Assembly: GCA_037140615.1 (NCBI GenBank) | Contig: JBAXED010000001.1 | Location: forward strand, 1 to 64,000 | DNA from: CAINVV01 sp037140615 | GTDB taxonomy: Bacteria; Bacteroidota; Bacteroidia; Bacteroidales; Prolixibacteraceae | Length of the DNA: 64,000 bases | Reading direction: 5' to 3' | Shown: piece after piece, positions 1 to 8,900 of the stretch | How the letters are laid out: each line of letters begins with the position of its first letter | Numbering within the stretch: the first letter of the stretch is position 1 | The notes under the pieces: generated by a model | What the model saw: only the letters and a program-made list of their open reading frames with translations | Databases searched by the model: none | What the model was told of the DNA's origin: nothing | Made by a program: the position numbers and the translations under genes

Positions 1-85
1 ATCGGATAAATTGATCGTCAAAATGTTTAACTTTGTCCCATAATATACAAATAGCTTTTTAGAAAGCACTTAATTGAAATTCACG

Positions 86-700
86 ATGTTCAAAGATTAT
101 AATACCCAGCGCACCAAGATGAAGCTTCCTGAATATGGCAGGGCACTTCACAAAATGGTCGAACACGTTCTCACAATTGAAGATCGCGATGAGCGCAATC
201 TGGCGGTAAAATCCATCATTGACATCATGGGCATGATGTATCCTTATCTTCGTGACATCAATGATTTCAAACACAAACTTTGGGACCATATTGCCATCAT
301 GTCCGACTTCAAACTCGACATCGATTATCCTTATGCACCGCCGGTTCCTGAGACTTTTACCGAAAAACCCAAACATATTCCATACAATCAGTCGGATATC
401 AAATACCGTCATTATGGAAAAATCATGGAACAGCTGATCGACAATATCTCTAAAATGGAGGATGAAAGTCCAGCCAAAGAACAGAACACCGAACAGTTGG
501 CCAATCAGATGAAGAAATCTTACCTAACCTGGAACAAAGACATGGTTGAGGATGAAAAGATTTTTGATGACCTTAAACTGATTTCCCGTGGCAGGTTAAA
601 AGTACGTGAAGATATGCATCTCCAGGAGGTGACAGATATTATCAAGATCCAGAAAAAGAAGGCGAAAGTAGGCTCCGGACAGAACCGGAAGCACAAATAG
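86..700 (+). CDS. DUF4290 family protein
   Basis: A 204-residue soluble protein with no signal peptide or membrane segment. The N-terminal block YNTQRTKMKLPEYGR and the run LRDINDFKHKLWDHIAIMSD are the hallmarks I associate with the DUF4290 family, which is confined to Bacteroidota and has no assigned biochemical function. The frame stays open to a TTG at 74, but family members begin just before the YNT block, so the ATG at 86 is preferred. The C-terminus is Lys-rich. murA follows after 14 bp on the same strand, so the two are probably co-transcribed. That suggests a link to envelope growth or cell division, but this is only context. Family assignment is confident; function is unknown. Confidence 0.85.
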   Translation: MFKDYNTQRTKMKLPEYGRALHKMVEHVLTIEDRDERNLAVKSIIDIMGMMYPYLRDINDFKHKLWDHIAIMSDFKLDIDYPYAPPVPETFTEKPKHIPYNQSDIKYRHYGKIMEQLIDNISKMEDESPAKEQNTEQLANQMKKSYLTWNKDMVEDEKIFDDLKLISRGRLKVREDMHLQEVTDIIKIQKKKAKVGSGQNRKHK

Positions 701-714
701 TTGCCCTTTTTGCC

Positions 715-2019
715 ATGGCTAGATTCATCATCGAAGGAGGACATTCCCTGGCTGGAACGCTAACACCGCAGGGTGCCAAAAATGAAGCATTGCAGGTTAT
801 TTGCGCTACTTTACTCACACCCCAAAAAGTTACTATATCAAATATCCCTGAGATCAGTGATGTGCTAAAGCTCATTGATATCTTAAGAAATTTGGGCGTT
901 TCAGTCGAAAGGCTGGAAAAAGGAACCTATACTTTTTGCGCGGAGAATGTCGATATTGACATCCTAACTTCCCCATTGTTTTTCCAGCAAGCAGGCGCAT
1001 TAAGAGGATCCATAATGATTATTGGTCCGATGCTGGCACGCTTTGGCAAAGGAACAATTCCTCAACCAGGAGGTGACAAGATTGGCAGACGGCGGTTGGA
1101 CACCCATTTCAGGGGATTTGAATCGCTGGGGGCTACCTTTATTTTCGATGCTGAAAATGCACTCTTCCGTGTTGAAGTGAAAAAACTTAAGGGTGCCTAT
1201 ATTTTGCTGGATGAAGCCTCAGTTACCGGTACTGCCAATCTGATTATGGCTGCGGTCATGGCCGAAGGCACCACCACGATCTACAATGCAGCCTGCGAAC
1301 CCTATGTCCAGCAGCTTTGCTACATGCTGATCCGAATGGGAGCCCGAATGGATGGGGTTGGCTCCAATTTACTGCATATTCACGGAGTCACCTCATTGAA
1401 CGGATGTGATCACCGTTTGCTGCCCGACATGATTGAAGTTGGAAGCTTCATCGGCCTGGCAGCGATGACCTCTTCCGATCTGCTGATCAAAAATGTTGCC
1501 TACGACCATTTAGGAATCATACCGGATTCGTTTCGCAAGATGGGAATTAATGTACTCAGAAAGGGCGACGACATTCATATTCCGGTTCAGGATCATTATG
1601 AAATTGAGTCCTTTATCGATGGTTCGATCATGACCATTGCTGATGCTCCCTGGCCAGGATTGACCCCCGATTTATTGAGTATTTTTCTTGTAGTGGCCAT
1701 ACAAGCAAGAGGAAGTGTGCTAATCCACCAGAAAATGTTTGAAAGCCGACTCTTTTTCGTGGATAGGTTGATTGATATGGGATCCAAAATCATCCTTTGC
1801 GATCCACACCGGGCTACTGTAATTGGTCTCGATCGCTCCCACCCTCTTCGTGCAACCCGCATGACCTCACCCGACATCCGTGCCGGAGTGGCATTGCTCA
1901 TCGCAGCTCTTTCCGCCAACGGCGTCTCAACCATCGACAACATTGATCAGATAGATCGGGGTTACGAAAATATAGATGTCCGGTTAAATGCAATTGGGGC
2001 AAAAATCAGAAGGGAATAG
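715..2019 (+). CDS. murA: UDP-N-acetylglucosamine 1-carboxyvinyltransferase (MurA)
   Basis: MurA (434 residues, normal length) transfers enolpyruvate from PEP to UDP-GlcNAc, the first committed cytoplasmic step of peptidoglycan synthesis. The EPSP-synthase fold signatures are clear: GGHSLAGTLTPQGAKNEAL at the N-terminus with the catalytic Lys-Asn pair, and the mobile loop around residues 116-130. In that loop the sequence reads PGGDKIGRRRLDTHF. The residue equivalent to E. coli Cys115, the target of fosfomycin, is Asp121. Asp at this position is known in naturally fosfomycin-resistant MurA enzymes (for example Mycobacterium and Chlamydia) and keeps the enzyme active. The gene lies 14 bp behind the DUF4290 gene. 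Downstream, grpE starts after a 107-bp gap. Confidence 0.96.
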   Translation: MARFIIEGGHSLAGTLTPQGAKNEALQVICATLLTPQKVTISNIPEISDVLKLIDILRNLGVSVERLEKGTYTFCAENVDIDILTSPLFFQQAGALRGSIMIIGPMLARFGKGTIPQPGGDKIGRRRLDTHFRGFESLGATFIFDAENALFRVEVKKLKGAYILLDEASVTGTANLIMAAVMAEGTTTIYNAACEPYVQQLCYMLIRMGARMDGVGSNLLHIHGVTSLNGCDHRLLPDMIEVGSFIGLAAMTSSDLLIKNVAYDHLGIIPDSFRKMGINVLRKGDDIHIPVQDHYEIESFIDGSIMTIADAPWPGLTPDLLSIFLVVAIQARGSVLIHQKMFESRLFFVDRLIDMGSKIILCDPHRATVIGLDRSHPLRATRMTSPDIRAGVALLIAALSANGVSTIDNIDQIDRGYENIDVRLNAIGAKIRRE

Positions 2020-2126
2020 GAAGGTAAGCTGTCAGTTTTGGGCCTTTTTTTGTGTCAAAATGTCCGAATCCTGCCTTGTGGCAAACTATTTGAAGGGTTA
2101 AAACAGATTGGAATAATTGAAGAATT

Positions 2127-2732
2127 ATGATGAAGAAAAAGGACGAAAACAAGTATAATATTAAAGGATCGGTTGAGCCAAATAATTCAAAGGGCAGTTC
2201 CGCTTCCAATAACCCGAATGCACCTGAGAAAGGAATTGATGGCACTGTAGAAGATAATTTGCACAACGAAAATGAATTGGCAAATAAAATAGTTGAACTA
2301 ACTGCCAATCTTGCCTCTTCCAATGACAAATATCTTCGCCTGTCGGCTGAATTTGACAATTTCCGCAAACGCACGCTGAAGGAAAAGATGGATTTGATGA
2401 AGAATGCATCAGAGTCTCTTCTTGTCAACTTTTTACCAATAATTGACGATGTTGAGCGCGCCATGAATGCCATTGAAGCATCTGTCAATCTTGAGACAAC
2501 AAAAGAAGGCATCAGTCTGATATACAATAAATTTAAAGATTTTACCAAGCAAAACGGAGTAGTGGAAATGGAGGCCAAAGGTTTGGTACTGGATACTGAT
2601 CACCATGAGGCGATTACCAAAATTCCTGCACCGTCGGATGAATTAAAAGGTAAAATCGTGGAAGTTGTTCAAAAAGGCTATATACTGAACGATAAAGTTA
2701 TACGTTATGCTAAAGTTGTGATAGGAGAATAA
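2127..2732 (+). CDS. grpE: nucleotide exchange factor GrpE
   Basis: A 201-residue GrpE, the dimeric nucleotide-exchange factor of the DnaK chaperone. A charged, low-complexity N-terminus of about 55 residues precedes the long coiled-coil helix (residues about 55-110, containing RLSAEFDNFRKRTLKEK, a strong family signature). The compact beta domain at the C-terminus contains the expected HHEAI and VVQKGYILNDKVIRYAKVVI segments. The start at ATG 2127 is one codon before a second ATG. dnaJ follows after 32 bp, so this is a grpE-dnaJ operon. dnaK itself is not in the window. Heat-shock control is likely from family knowledge, but I could not identify a CIRCE or other operator in the 107-bp leader. 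Confidence 0.96.
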   Translation: MMKKKDENKYNIKGSVEPNNSKGSSASNNPNAPEKGIDGTVEDNLHNENELANKIVELTANLASSNDKYLRLSAEFDNFRKRTLKEKMDLMKNASESLLVNFLPIIDDVERAMNAIEASVNLETTKEGISLIYNKFKDFTKQNGVVEMEAKGLVLDTDHHEAITKIPAPSDELKGKIVEVVQKGYILNDKVIRYAKVVIGE

Positions 2733-2764
2733 ATATCCGCCTTCGAAAAGAAAAAAAACTAGAA

Positions 2765-3919
2765 ATGTCTAAAAGAGATTATTACGAAGTCCTGGGAGTC
2801 TCCAAAAGCGCAACTGCCGAAGAGATCAAAAAAGCTTATCGCCAAAAGGCCATTCAATTTCATCCCGACAAAAATCCGGGTGACAAGGCTTCTGAAGAGA
2901 AATTTAAAGAGGCTGCTGAAGCCTACGAGATATTAAGCAGTCAAGAGAAGAAGCAGAGATATGATCAATTTGGACATGCCGGCATGGGTAATCAAGGTGG
3001 TTTCAGTGGACACAATATGTCTATGGATGACATCTTCTCCGCTTTTGGAGATATTTTCGGCGGAGGAGGAGGTGGCTTTAGCGGCTTCGGTGGCTTCGGA
3101 GGAGGTGGTTCACGGGGGCAGCGCGTCAACAGAGGATCGAACCTTAGAATCAAAGTAACTTTAAACCTGAGCGAGGTTGCCAACGGATGTGAGAAAAAAT
3201 TAAAAGTCAAGAAATACGTCTCCTGCGATAGTTGTCATGGCAGTGGTGCAAAAAATGGCAGCGGACATACAAACTGTGCCACTTGCAAGGGAACAGGTCA
3301 GGTAACAAGGATCAGTAACTCCATCTTCGGACAGATTCAACAATCCTCTGCTTGCCCTACTTGCAGCGGAGAAGGCAAAATTATTACCCAAAAATGCGAG
3401 AAATGCTATGGCGAAGGACTTGTTCAAGGTGAGGAGGTCGTAACCATAAAAATTCCCGCTGGAGTCGGTGAAGGAATGCAACTTTCTGTAGGTGGCAAAG
3501 GAAATGCTGCCAGACGTGGAGGCGTTCCCGGCGATCTGCTAGTTTTAATCGCTGAAGAGGAACATCCAGAATTAATTAGAGATGAGAATGACCTGATTTA
3601 CAACCTGTTTCTTTCATTCCCTGATCTGGCCTTGGGCCTGACTGCCGAAATACCTACCATCGATGGAAAAGTAAAGGTTAAGATCGAAGCCGGAACCCAA
3701 CCTGAAAAGATCCTTCGCCTGCGCGGAAAAGGAATCCCTGATGTGAACGGATATGGTAAAGGAGATTTACTGGTAAAAATTCATGCCTGGGTACCGCAAA
3801 AACTCTCCTCCGAAGAGAAAAAGCAACTTGAAAGACTGCAACAATTACCAAATTTTCTTGTCCCTGAAGAGACCAAAGAAAGAAATTTCTTTGATCGGGT
3901 TAAGGGAATGTTTGAATAG
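2765..3919 (+). CDS. dnaJ: molecular chaperone DnaJ
   Basis: A 384-residue type I DnaJ. The J domain spans residues 1-70 with the HPD tripeptide that stimulates DnaK ATPase. A Gly/Phe-rich linker follows (FGDIFGGGGGGFSGFG and neighbours, about residues 85-125). The zinc-finger domain has all four CxxCxGxG repeats: CDSCHGSG, CATCKGTG, CPTCSGEG and CEKCYGEG. The C-terminal substrate-binding beta domains run to about residue 360. It works with DnaK and with GrpE encoded 32 bp upstream. The 3' side is a long gene-free AT-rich stretch. A weak inverted repeat (GGTAA/TTACC) followed by a T-run near 3925-3957 may end the transcript, but the stem is short. Confidence 0.97.
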   Translation: MSKRDYYEVLGVSKSATAEEIKKAYRQKAIQFHPDKNPGDKASEEKFKEAAEAYEILSSQEKKQRYDQFGHAGMGNQGGFSGHNMSMDDIFSAFGDIFGGGGGGFSGFGGFGGGGSRGQRVNRGSNLRIKVTLNLSEVANGCEKKLKVKKYVSCDSCHGSGAKNGSGHTNCATCKGTGQVTRISNSIFGQIQQSSACPTCSGEGKIITQKCEKCYGEGLVQGEEVVTIKIPAGVGEGMQLSVGGKGNAARRGGVPGDLLVLIAEEEHPELIRDENDLIYNLFLSFPDLALGLTAEIPTIDGKVKVKIEAGTQPEKILRLRGKGIPDVNGYGKGDLLVKIHAWVPQKLSSEEKKQLERLQQLPNFLVPEETKERNFFDRVKGMFE

Positions 3920-4270
3920 CGTTAGGTAATTCTGAGGTTACCGCTTAGCCCTTTTTTGAAGATATTGTACATCCATGATATTAAACTTATGTTTAGTCTC
4001 ATGGATTTCTTTTTTTCGTCTACATACTTCTATTTATACACAATAAAAATTATTTGTATTTATCATATTACGTCGTTATTCGAATAATAAATCATTATTT
4101 TCGTTTGTTCATATTTTAATAAACAAATATTACATATGCCTATCATTCATTTAGTTGAAAAATTATTGCACAGATATTTAGTTTGGAAATGGTGCAATAT
4201 TTAACAATAATTGAAATTTTGGCATTAGAAAAGAGGTTGTTATTCATATTTATTTAAACCAATTTAAAGA
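3920..4270. other. gene-free AT-rich region between dnaJ and the exported repeat protein
   Basis: I see no credible coding frame and no RNA gene in these 351 bases. A perfect 12-bp palindrome, TTATTCGAATAA, sits at 4076-4087. A looser inverted pair (GTTTGTT / AAACAAA) lies just downstream around 4100-4126. These could be operator sites for the following gene, but AT-richness makes chance palindromes likely. Confidence 0.4.
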
Positions 4271-4846
4271 ATGAAAAAATTTGTAGCATTTTTATTTTGT
4301 GCCGTGTTCGTTTCATTTATGTGTCAATCCAATCTTAAAGCTCAGGAAACCAAGGGTCCCTCAGGCAAAACGAAAAGCACAATAGCAAAAGGAAAAGAAA
4401 CAGTAGAAAAGAGTAAAGCAACTGTTGAAAAGGGAAAAGCAACCGCTGAAAAAGGCAAAGAGACGGCCAAAAAAGGCAAGGGTGTTTTTAATACTGCAAA
4501 ATTTATGGTTACCAATCCAAAAGCCTTTCTGAAAAATCCGAAAGCCACTGCTGAAATTGCAAATAGCACTGTAAAAGACGCTAAAAGTACTGTCAAAGAT
4601 GCGAAAAGTACGGCAAGTGATGCAAAAAGCACGGCAAATGATGCCAGGAATATAGCCAAAGGTAAGAATGCGACAGTGGCAGACAAGGGGAAAGGTACTG
4701 CCAGCAATGAAAAAGCCAAGGCAACCACGGAAAAGGCGAAAGCCAGCACTGAAACCGGCAAAGAAAGTAAAGCAAAAGGTCTCTTAAACAAAGTGAAAAA
4801 AGCGACCAAAGGTTCAGACGAAAAATTAGACGAATCGCATTGGTGA
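4271..4846 (+). CDS. exported Lys/Ala-rich heptad-repeat protein of unknown function
   Basis: A 191-residue protein with an N-terminal signal peptide (MKKFVAFLFCAVF... cut near KAQ, residue 25). The mature part is almost wholly Lys, Ala, Thr, Glu, Gly and Ser, arranged in 7-residue repeats. The first block (about residues 38-68) has units like ATVEKGK. A central block after FMVTNPKAFLKNPKA has units like STVKDAK. A third block has EKAKAST-type units. The pattern resembles the amphipathic helical repeats of LEA group 3 and histone-H1-like tails, although LEA repeats are normally 11-mers. It should be highly basic and either disordered or a long helix in the periplasm. No domain is recognised. 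The strong composition bias produces a long antisense open frame that is not a gene. It lies just upstream of the metal-efflux cluster, but co-transcription is not evident (118-bp gap). Confidence 0.75.
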   Translation: MKKFVAFLFCAVFVSFMCQSNLKAQETKGPSGKTKSTIAKGKETVEKSKATVEKGKATAEKGKETAKKGKGVFNTAKFMVTNPKAFLKNPKATAEIANSTVKDAKSTVKDAKSTASDAKSTANDARNIAKGKNATVADKGKGTASNEKAKATTEKAKASTETGKESKAKGLLNKVKKATKGSDEKLDESHW

Positions 4847-4964
4847 TCTTTTGGGACTTTACCCAAAAGTTCCTTTAACCGATTTCTCTTGGAAAATGAA
4901 ATAATATCAAATTAAATTACTTATTTTGTCAAGCGATTAAACTAAAATTTGTTTAATTGATTGG

Positions 4965-5381
4965 ATGAAAAGAGCAGTTTCCATATTATTCGCCGCATTG
5001 ATCCTGGTATCAGGGATCCATCTTACAATTGCCTCTCACATTTGCTGTGGTGAATTGGCTGCTGTAAAATGCTCAATAACAGGAGAGAAAGCCACTTGTG
5101 GAATGGAAGACAACTCAGCTCCTTGCCCAGCAAATGGAGTCATTGAAGTTGATTGTTGCAAAAACAGAATTGCGGCATGCTCAACTGATCATAACTATTT
5201 TCCTTCCTTTCAAGAAATTGAGAATGTCCAGTCTTTAGCCCTTGCCCATTTCGTCGCTATTTCTTCAGGTAATCCTTCCGAAATCTATAGCCCCAAGACG
5301 TACCACTCCATGGTAGGTCCACCAGTTTTCGATGGTTATAATTCCGTAAAACAGAGCTTCATCTGTGTTTTCATTATTTGA
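4965..5381 (+). CDS. small Cys-rich exported protein, HYC_CC_PP family-like
   Basis: A 138-residue protein with a signal peptide ending around ASH. Nine cysteines are present. The spaced landmarks HICC (residues 25-28), DCC (63-65) and GPP (118-120) match the motif set for which the Bacteroidota HYC_CC_PP family is named. I recognise the family by these landmarks and not by a known function. The cysteines suggest binding of soft metal ions or disulfides in the periplasm. The position directly before a secreted HMA protein and a CusA/TolC/CusB export system supports a periplasmic metal-handling role, which is inference. The start at ATG 4965 gives an intact signal peptide. Confidence 0.7.
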   Translation: MKRAVSILFAALILVSGIHLTIASHICCGELAAVKCSITGEKATCGMEDNSAPCPANGVIEVDCCKNRIAACSTDHNYFPSFQEIENVQSLALAHFVAISSGNPSEIYSPKTYHSMVGPPVFDGYNSVKQSFICVFII

Positions 5382-5472
5382 TTATTTGAGTTGTATTGCC
5401 CAATCCGTTGCAAATTGTAACGAATCATGTCTTGTCATTGCATTTAATTAATCAAATCAAAAAAATATCAAA

Positions 5473-5820
5473 ATGAAAACTTTAAAATTAGTAGCCATAG
5501 CCTTTTTGGCCATATTATTTGTCTCAACCATCAATGCTCAGGCTAGTTCCAAAGCCGGCGCCTCCAAAACTGAAACCATCAAAGTTTCAGGCAACTGTGG
5601 AATGTGTAAAGATCGCATCGAAACAACTGCCAAAGTTGCAGGTGTTACCAAAGCCGAATGGGACAAAAGCACCAAAGTTTTGACTCTAGTCTACGATCCT
5701 GCCGTTGTGAAAAGTGATGATATCCAGAAAAAAATCGCTGCAGTAGGTCATGATACCGAAAAATTCAAAGCAGATACCAAAACTTACAACAGTCTGCCGG
5801 GTTGCTGCAAATACAGATAA
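5473..5820 (+). CDS. secreted heavy-metal-associated (HMA) domain protein
   Basis: A 115-residue exported protein. The signal peptide runs to about residue 23 (ends NAQA). One HMA/CopZ-like ferredoxin fold follows, with the metal-binding loop GNCGMCKDRIE (Cys42, Cys45). After the fold comes a short tail ending in a vicinal pair, GCC (Cys111-112), followed by KYR. The same domain plus tail, clearly homologous, recurs as the C-terminus of the CusB-like adaptor at 11273-12844. The protein is probably a periplasmic chaperone or sensor that hands Cu(I), Ag(I) or a similar soft ion to the efflux system, by analogy with CusF, though the fold differs. An 8-nt periodic intergenic element separates it from the pump gene. 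Confidence 0.85.
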   Translation: MKTLKLVAIAFLAILFVSTINAQASSKAGASKTETIKVSGNCGMCKDRIETTAKVAGVTKAEWDKSTKVLTLVYDPAVVKSDDIQKKIAAVGHDTEKFKADTKTYNSLPGCCKYR

Positions 5821-5829
5821 CCCTGAATC

Positions 5830-5944
5830 AATTGGGAAATGTGAAAATGTGAAAATTAGGAACTCCTAAGATTTCTACATTTAGCTATTCGCAGATTTCA
5901 CATTTCCCAATTTTCTCATTTTCACATTCTCACATTTTCACATT
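5830..5944. repeat. periodic element A: 8-nt units, inverted halves
   Basis: Left arm 5830-5869 is five octamers (AATTGGGA, AATGTGAA twice, AATTAGGA, ACTCCTAA). Right arm 5897-5944 is six octamers in strict phase (TTCACATT three times, plus TCCCAATT, TTCTCATT and CTCACATT). Positions 5830-5845 and 5897-5912 are a perfect 16-bp inverted repeat. The right arm ends 6 nt before the pump gene's ATG. Confidence 0.85.
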
Positions 5945-5950
5945 TGTGCC

Positions 5951-8900
5951 ATGTTCAACCGACTCGTCAGGTATTTTCTCGAGAATCGGCTGATCACCTT
6001 TATCTTTCTGCTCATCTTCGTGGTATATGGGATGGTGGTAATGCCATTTAACTGGCAGTCCAGTATACTTCCCCGTGACCCGATTGCAGTAGATGCTATC
6101 CCGGATATTGGTGACAATCAGCAAATTGTAGCAACAGAGTGGATGGGACGTTCTCCCAAAGATATTCAGGATCAGGTTACTTATCCTTTAACCACTGCAT
6201 TGCTCGGCATTCCAGGTGTACAAACTATCAGAAGCACCTCGATGTTCGGAATGTCATTCATTTACATCATTTTTAAAGATAACGTTGAGTTTTACTGGAG
6301 TCGCTCGAGAATTCTGGAAAAACTCAGCTCGCTCCCTTCCGGCACATTGCCTTCCGGTGTACAACCTACGCTTGGTCCAGATGCCACTGCTCTGGGGCAG
6401 ATTTTCTGGTATACTCTTGAAGGACGTGATCCTAATACTGGTCGGCCAAATGGCGGCTGGGATCCTCAGGAGTTAAGAGCTATCCAGGATTTTTATGTCA
6501 AATATGGGCTTGCTTCGGCAGATGGCGTTTCTGAAGTAGCCTCAGCCGGAGGTTTTGTAAAAGAGTACCAGATTGATCTGAATCCGGAGGCCTTAAAAGC
6601 TTTCAGCGTTTCAGTGATGGACGTCATGAATGCCGTGCGCAAAAGCAACCTCGACATCGGCGCTGAAACCATGGAACTGAACAATGTGGAATACATTATT
6701 CGTGGTTTGGGTTATGTCAAGAGTTTGAATGACCTCGAAATATCTGTCGTTGCAGTGCGGAACAATGTCCCGGTTCGCATAAAGGATGTGGCCCGGGTTG
6801 TATTTGGTCCTGCCACACGTCGCGGCGGTTTGGACAAGTCGGGAGCGGAAGCCGTTGGTGCAGTGGTCGTGGCCAGATACGGCTCCAATCCGATGGAAGT
6901 CATCAACAATGTGAAAGACAAAATCAAGGAACTTGAGGCCGGCCTTCCGCAAAAGACCTTGCCCAATGGAACCGTTTCCAAAGTGACAATTGTTCCCTTT
7001 TACGACCGCACCGGATTGATTATGGAGACCATCGGCACACTTGAATCTGCATTATCTCATGAAATCTTGATTAGTATCCTTGTCATCATTGTGCTGGTCA
7101 TGAATCTGAGAGCTTCCCTGATTGTTGCCGGCCTCCTGCCCATTGGTGTTTTGATGACCTTCATCCTGATGCACCTTTTCGGTATTGAGGCGAACATCGT
7201 TGCCCTTTCGGGGATTGCCATAGCCATTGGTGTGATGGTTGATATTGGAATTGTGGATGTGGAAAATATTCTCAGGCATCTGGAAATGCCTGAAAACAAA
7301 GGTGTAAGAGGAAATAAATTAATTTCTGTTATTTACCTTGCGACCACTGAAGTACGTGCTGCCGTAGTCACTTCAATCGCGACCACCATCGTAAGCTTTC
7401 TACCAGTTTTTGCCATGCAGGCAGCCGAAGGAAAGTTGTTTCACCCATTGGCATTTACCAAAACATTCGCATTGATATCAGCGTTCATTCTGGGAATCGT
7501 CGTATTGCCTACCCTTACTTACCTTTTCTTCTCAATAAGGATAGACACAAAAAAAGTCAGAAGGGTGTGGAATGGCATTTTGATAGGAACGGGTTTGGTG
7601 AGCATCATCCTATGGCAAACATGGCCAGCCCTCGCTTTAGTTGCTGTCGGAATCAACAACTTGCTTGACGACAGATGGCCTGAACATCGGAAGGAATTTC
7701 CCAACTATTTGAATATTGCCATCACTGTTTTGGTTGCGGCCTGGTATCTGACTATTGAGTGGCTTCCTTTGGGTGCCCACAATAGTTCGCTTCTCAATTT
7801 TATTTTTGTTAGTGGAGTCATTGCACTGATTCTGTCGGTATTGATGTCAATGGTTCATTTTTACGAGCAAATCATGCGCTGGGCTTTGGCTCATAAGCGC
7901 CAGTTTCTCATGATCCCTGCAATTACATTGCTTTTTGGACTTTTGGCCTGGTTAGGGTTTGACAGAACCTTTGACTTTTTTGCCTTGGGCGCCGAAAAAA
8001 TAGGATGGAAAAACATCAGACAAACAGCATTCTGGCAAGGCCCGGTGAAATTCTTTCCTGGGACAGGCAATGAGTTCATGCCCTCGCTCAACGAAGGGTC
8101 CTTTCTATTAATGCCTACCAGCATGCCTCATTCAAGCATTGAGAAAAATCTCCAATACATAGAGACTCTTGACAAACTACTTTCGGTGATTCCGGAAGTA
8201 GAAGTAGCTGTCGGCAAGTGGGGCCGGGTTAATTCGGCTCTGGATCCGGCACCTGTTCAAATGTTTGAGAATACCATTAACTATCGCCCCGAATATATAC
8301 TGGACGAAAACGGACATCGGATGCAGTTCAAAGTTGATAGGAATGGCAGTTATCTGTTGAAAAATGGATCTAAATACAATCTAAAGAAAGAGGCTTTCAG
8401 GGCCATCCCTGCCGATAGCCTTATAAAAAGTGAAAATGGGGAGTATTTCCGTCAATGGAGACCGGAGATAAAAAAGCCAGTTGATATTTGGAATGAGATA
8501 GTAAAAGTGACCAATATTCCGGGACTGACTTCCGCACCAAAATTGCAGCCAATTGAGGCGCGATTGGTCATGTTATCGACAGGAATGCGGGCACCCATGG
8601 GATTGAAAGTGTACGGACCCGATCTTGATGCCATTGAAAAGGGAGGGATGCAATTGGAACAAGCACTGAAAGAAGTACCTTCCATTAAGGCATCAGCAGT
8701 GTTTTACGATCGTGCTGTCGGGGCACCCTATCTTGAAATCAAACTCAACCGTGAAGCAATGGCAAGGTACGGTATGACAGTCAGCGATGTGCAGGAAATA
8801 CTTCAGGTAGCTGTTGGTGGAATGTCGCTGAGCAATTCAGTCGAAGGACGGGAGCGCTTCCCGATAAGGGTTAGGTATGCCCGCGAGTTGCGTGACAATC

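Noticed and set aside
2020..2126. CIRCE-like heat-shock operator before grpE
   Set aside because: No 9-bp inverted repeat with the CIRCE half-site was found.
4342..4866. A 174-residue minus-strand frame, hydrophobic and Ala/Phe-rich
   Set aside because: It is the reverse complement of the Lys/Ala-rich repeat gene at 4271-4846; its composition follows from the codon use of that gene.
7500..7960. Possible frameshift or gene fusion in the CusA-like pump
   Set aside because: The reading frame is intact and the block contains plausible membrane segments, so it is more likely a family-specific insertion.
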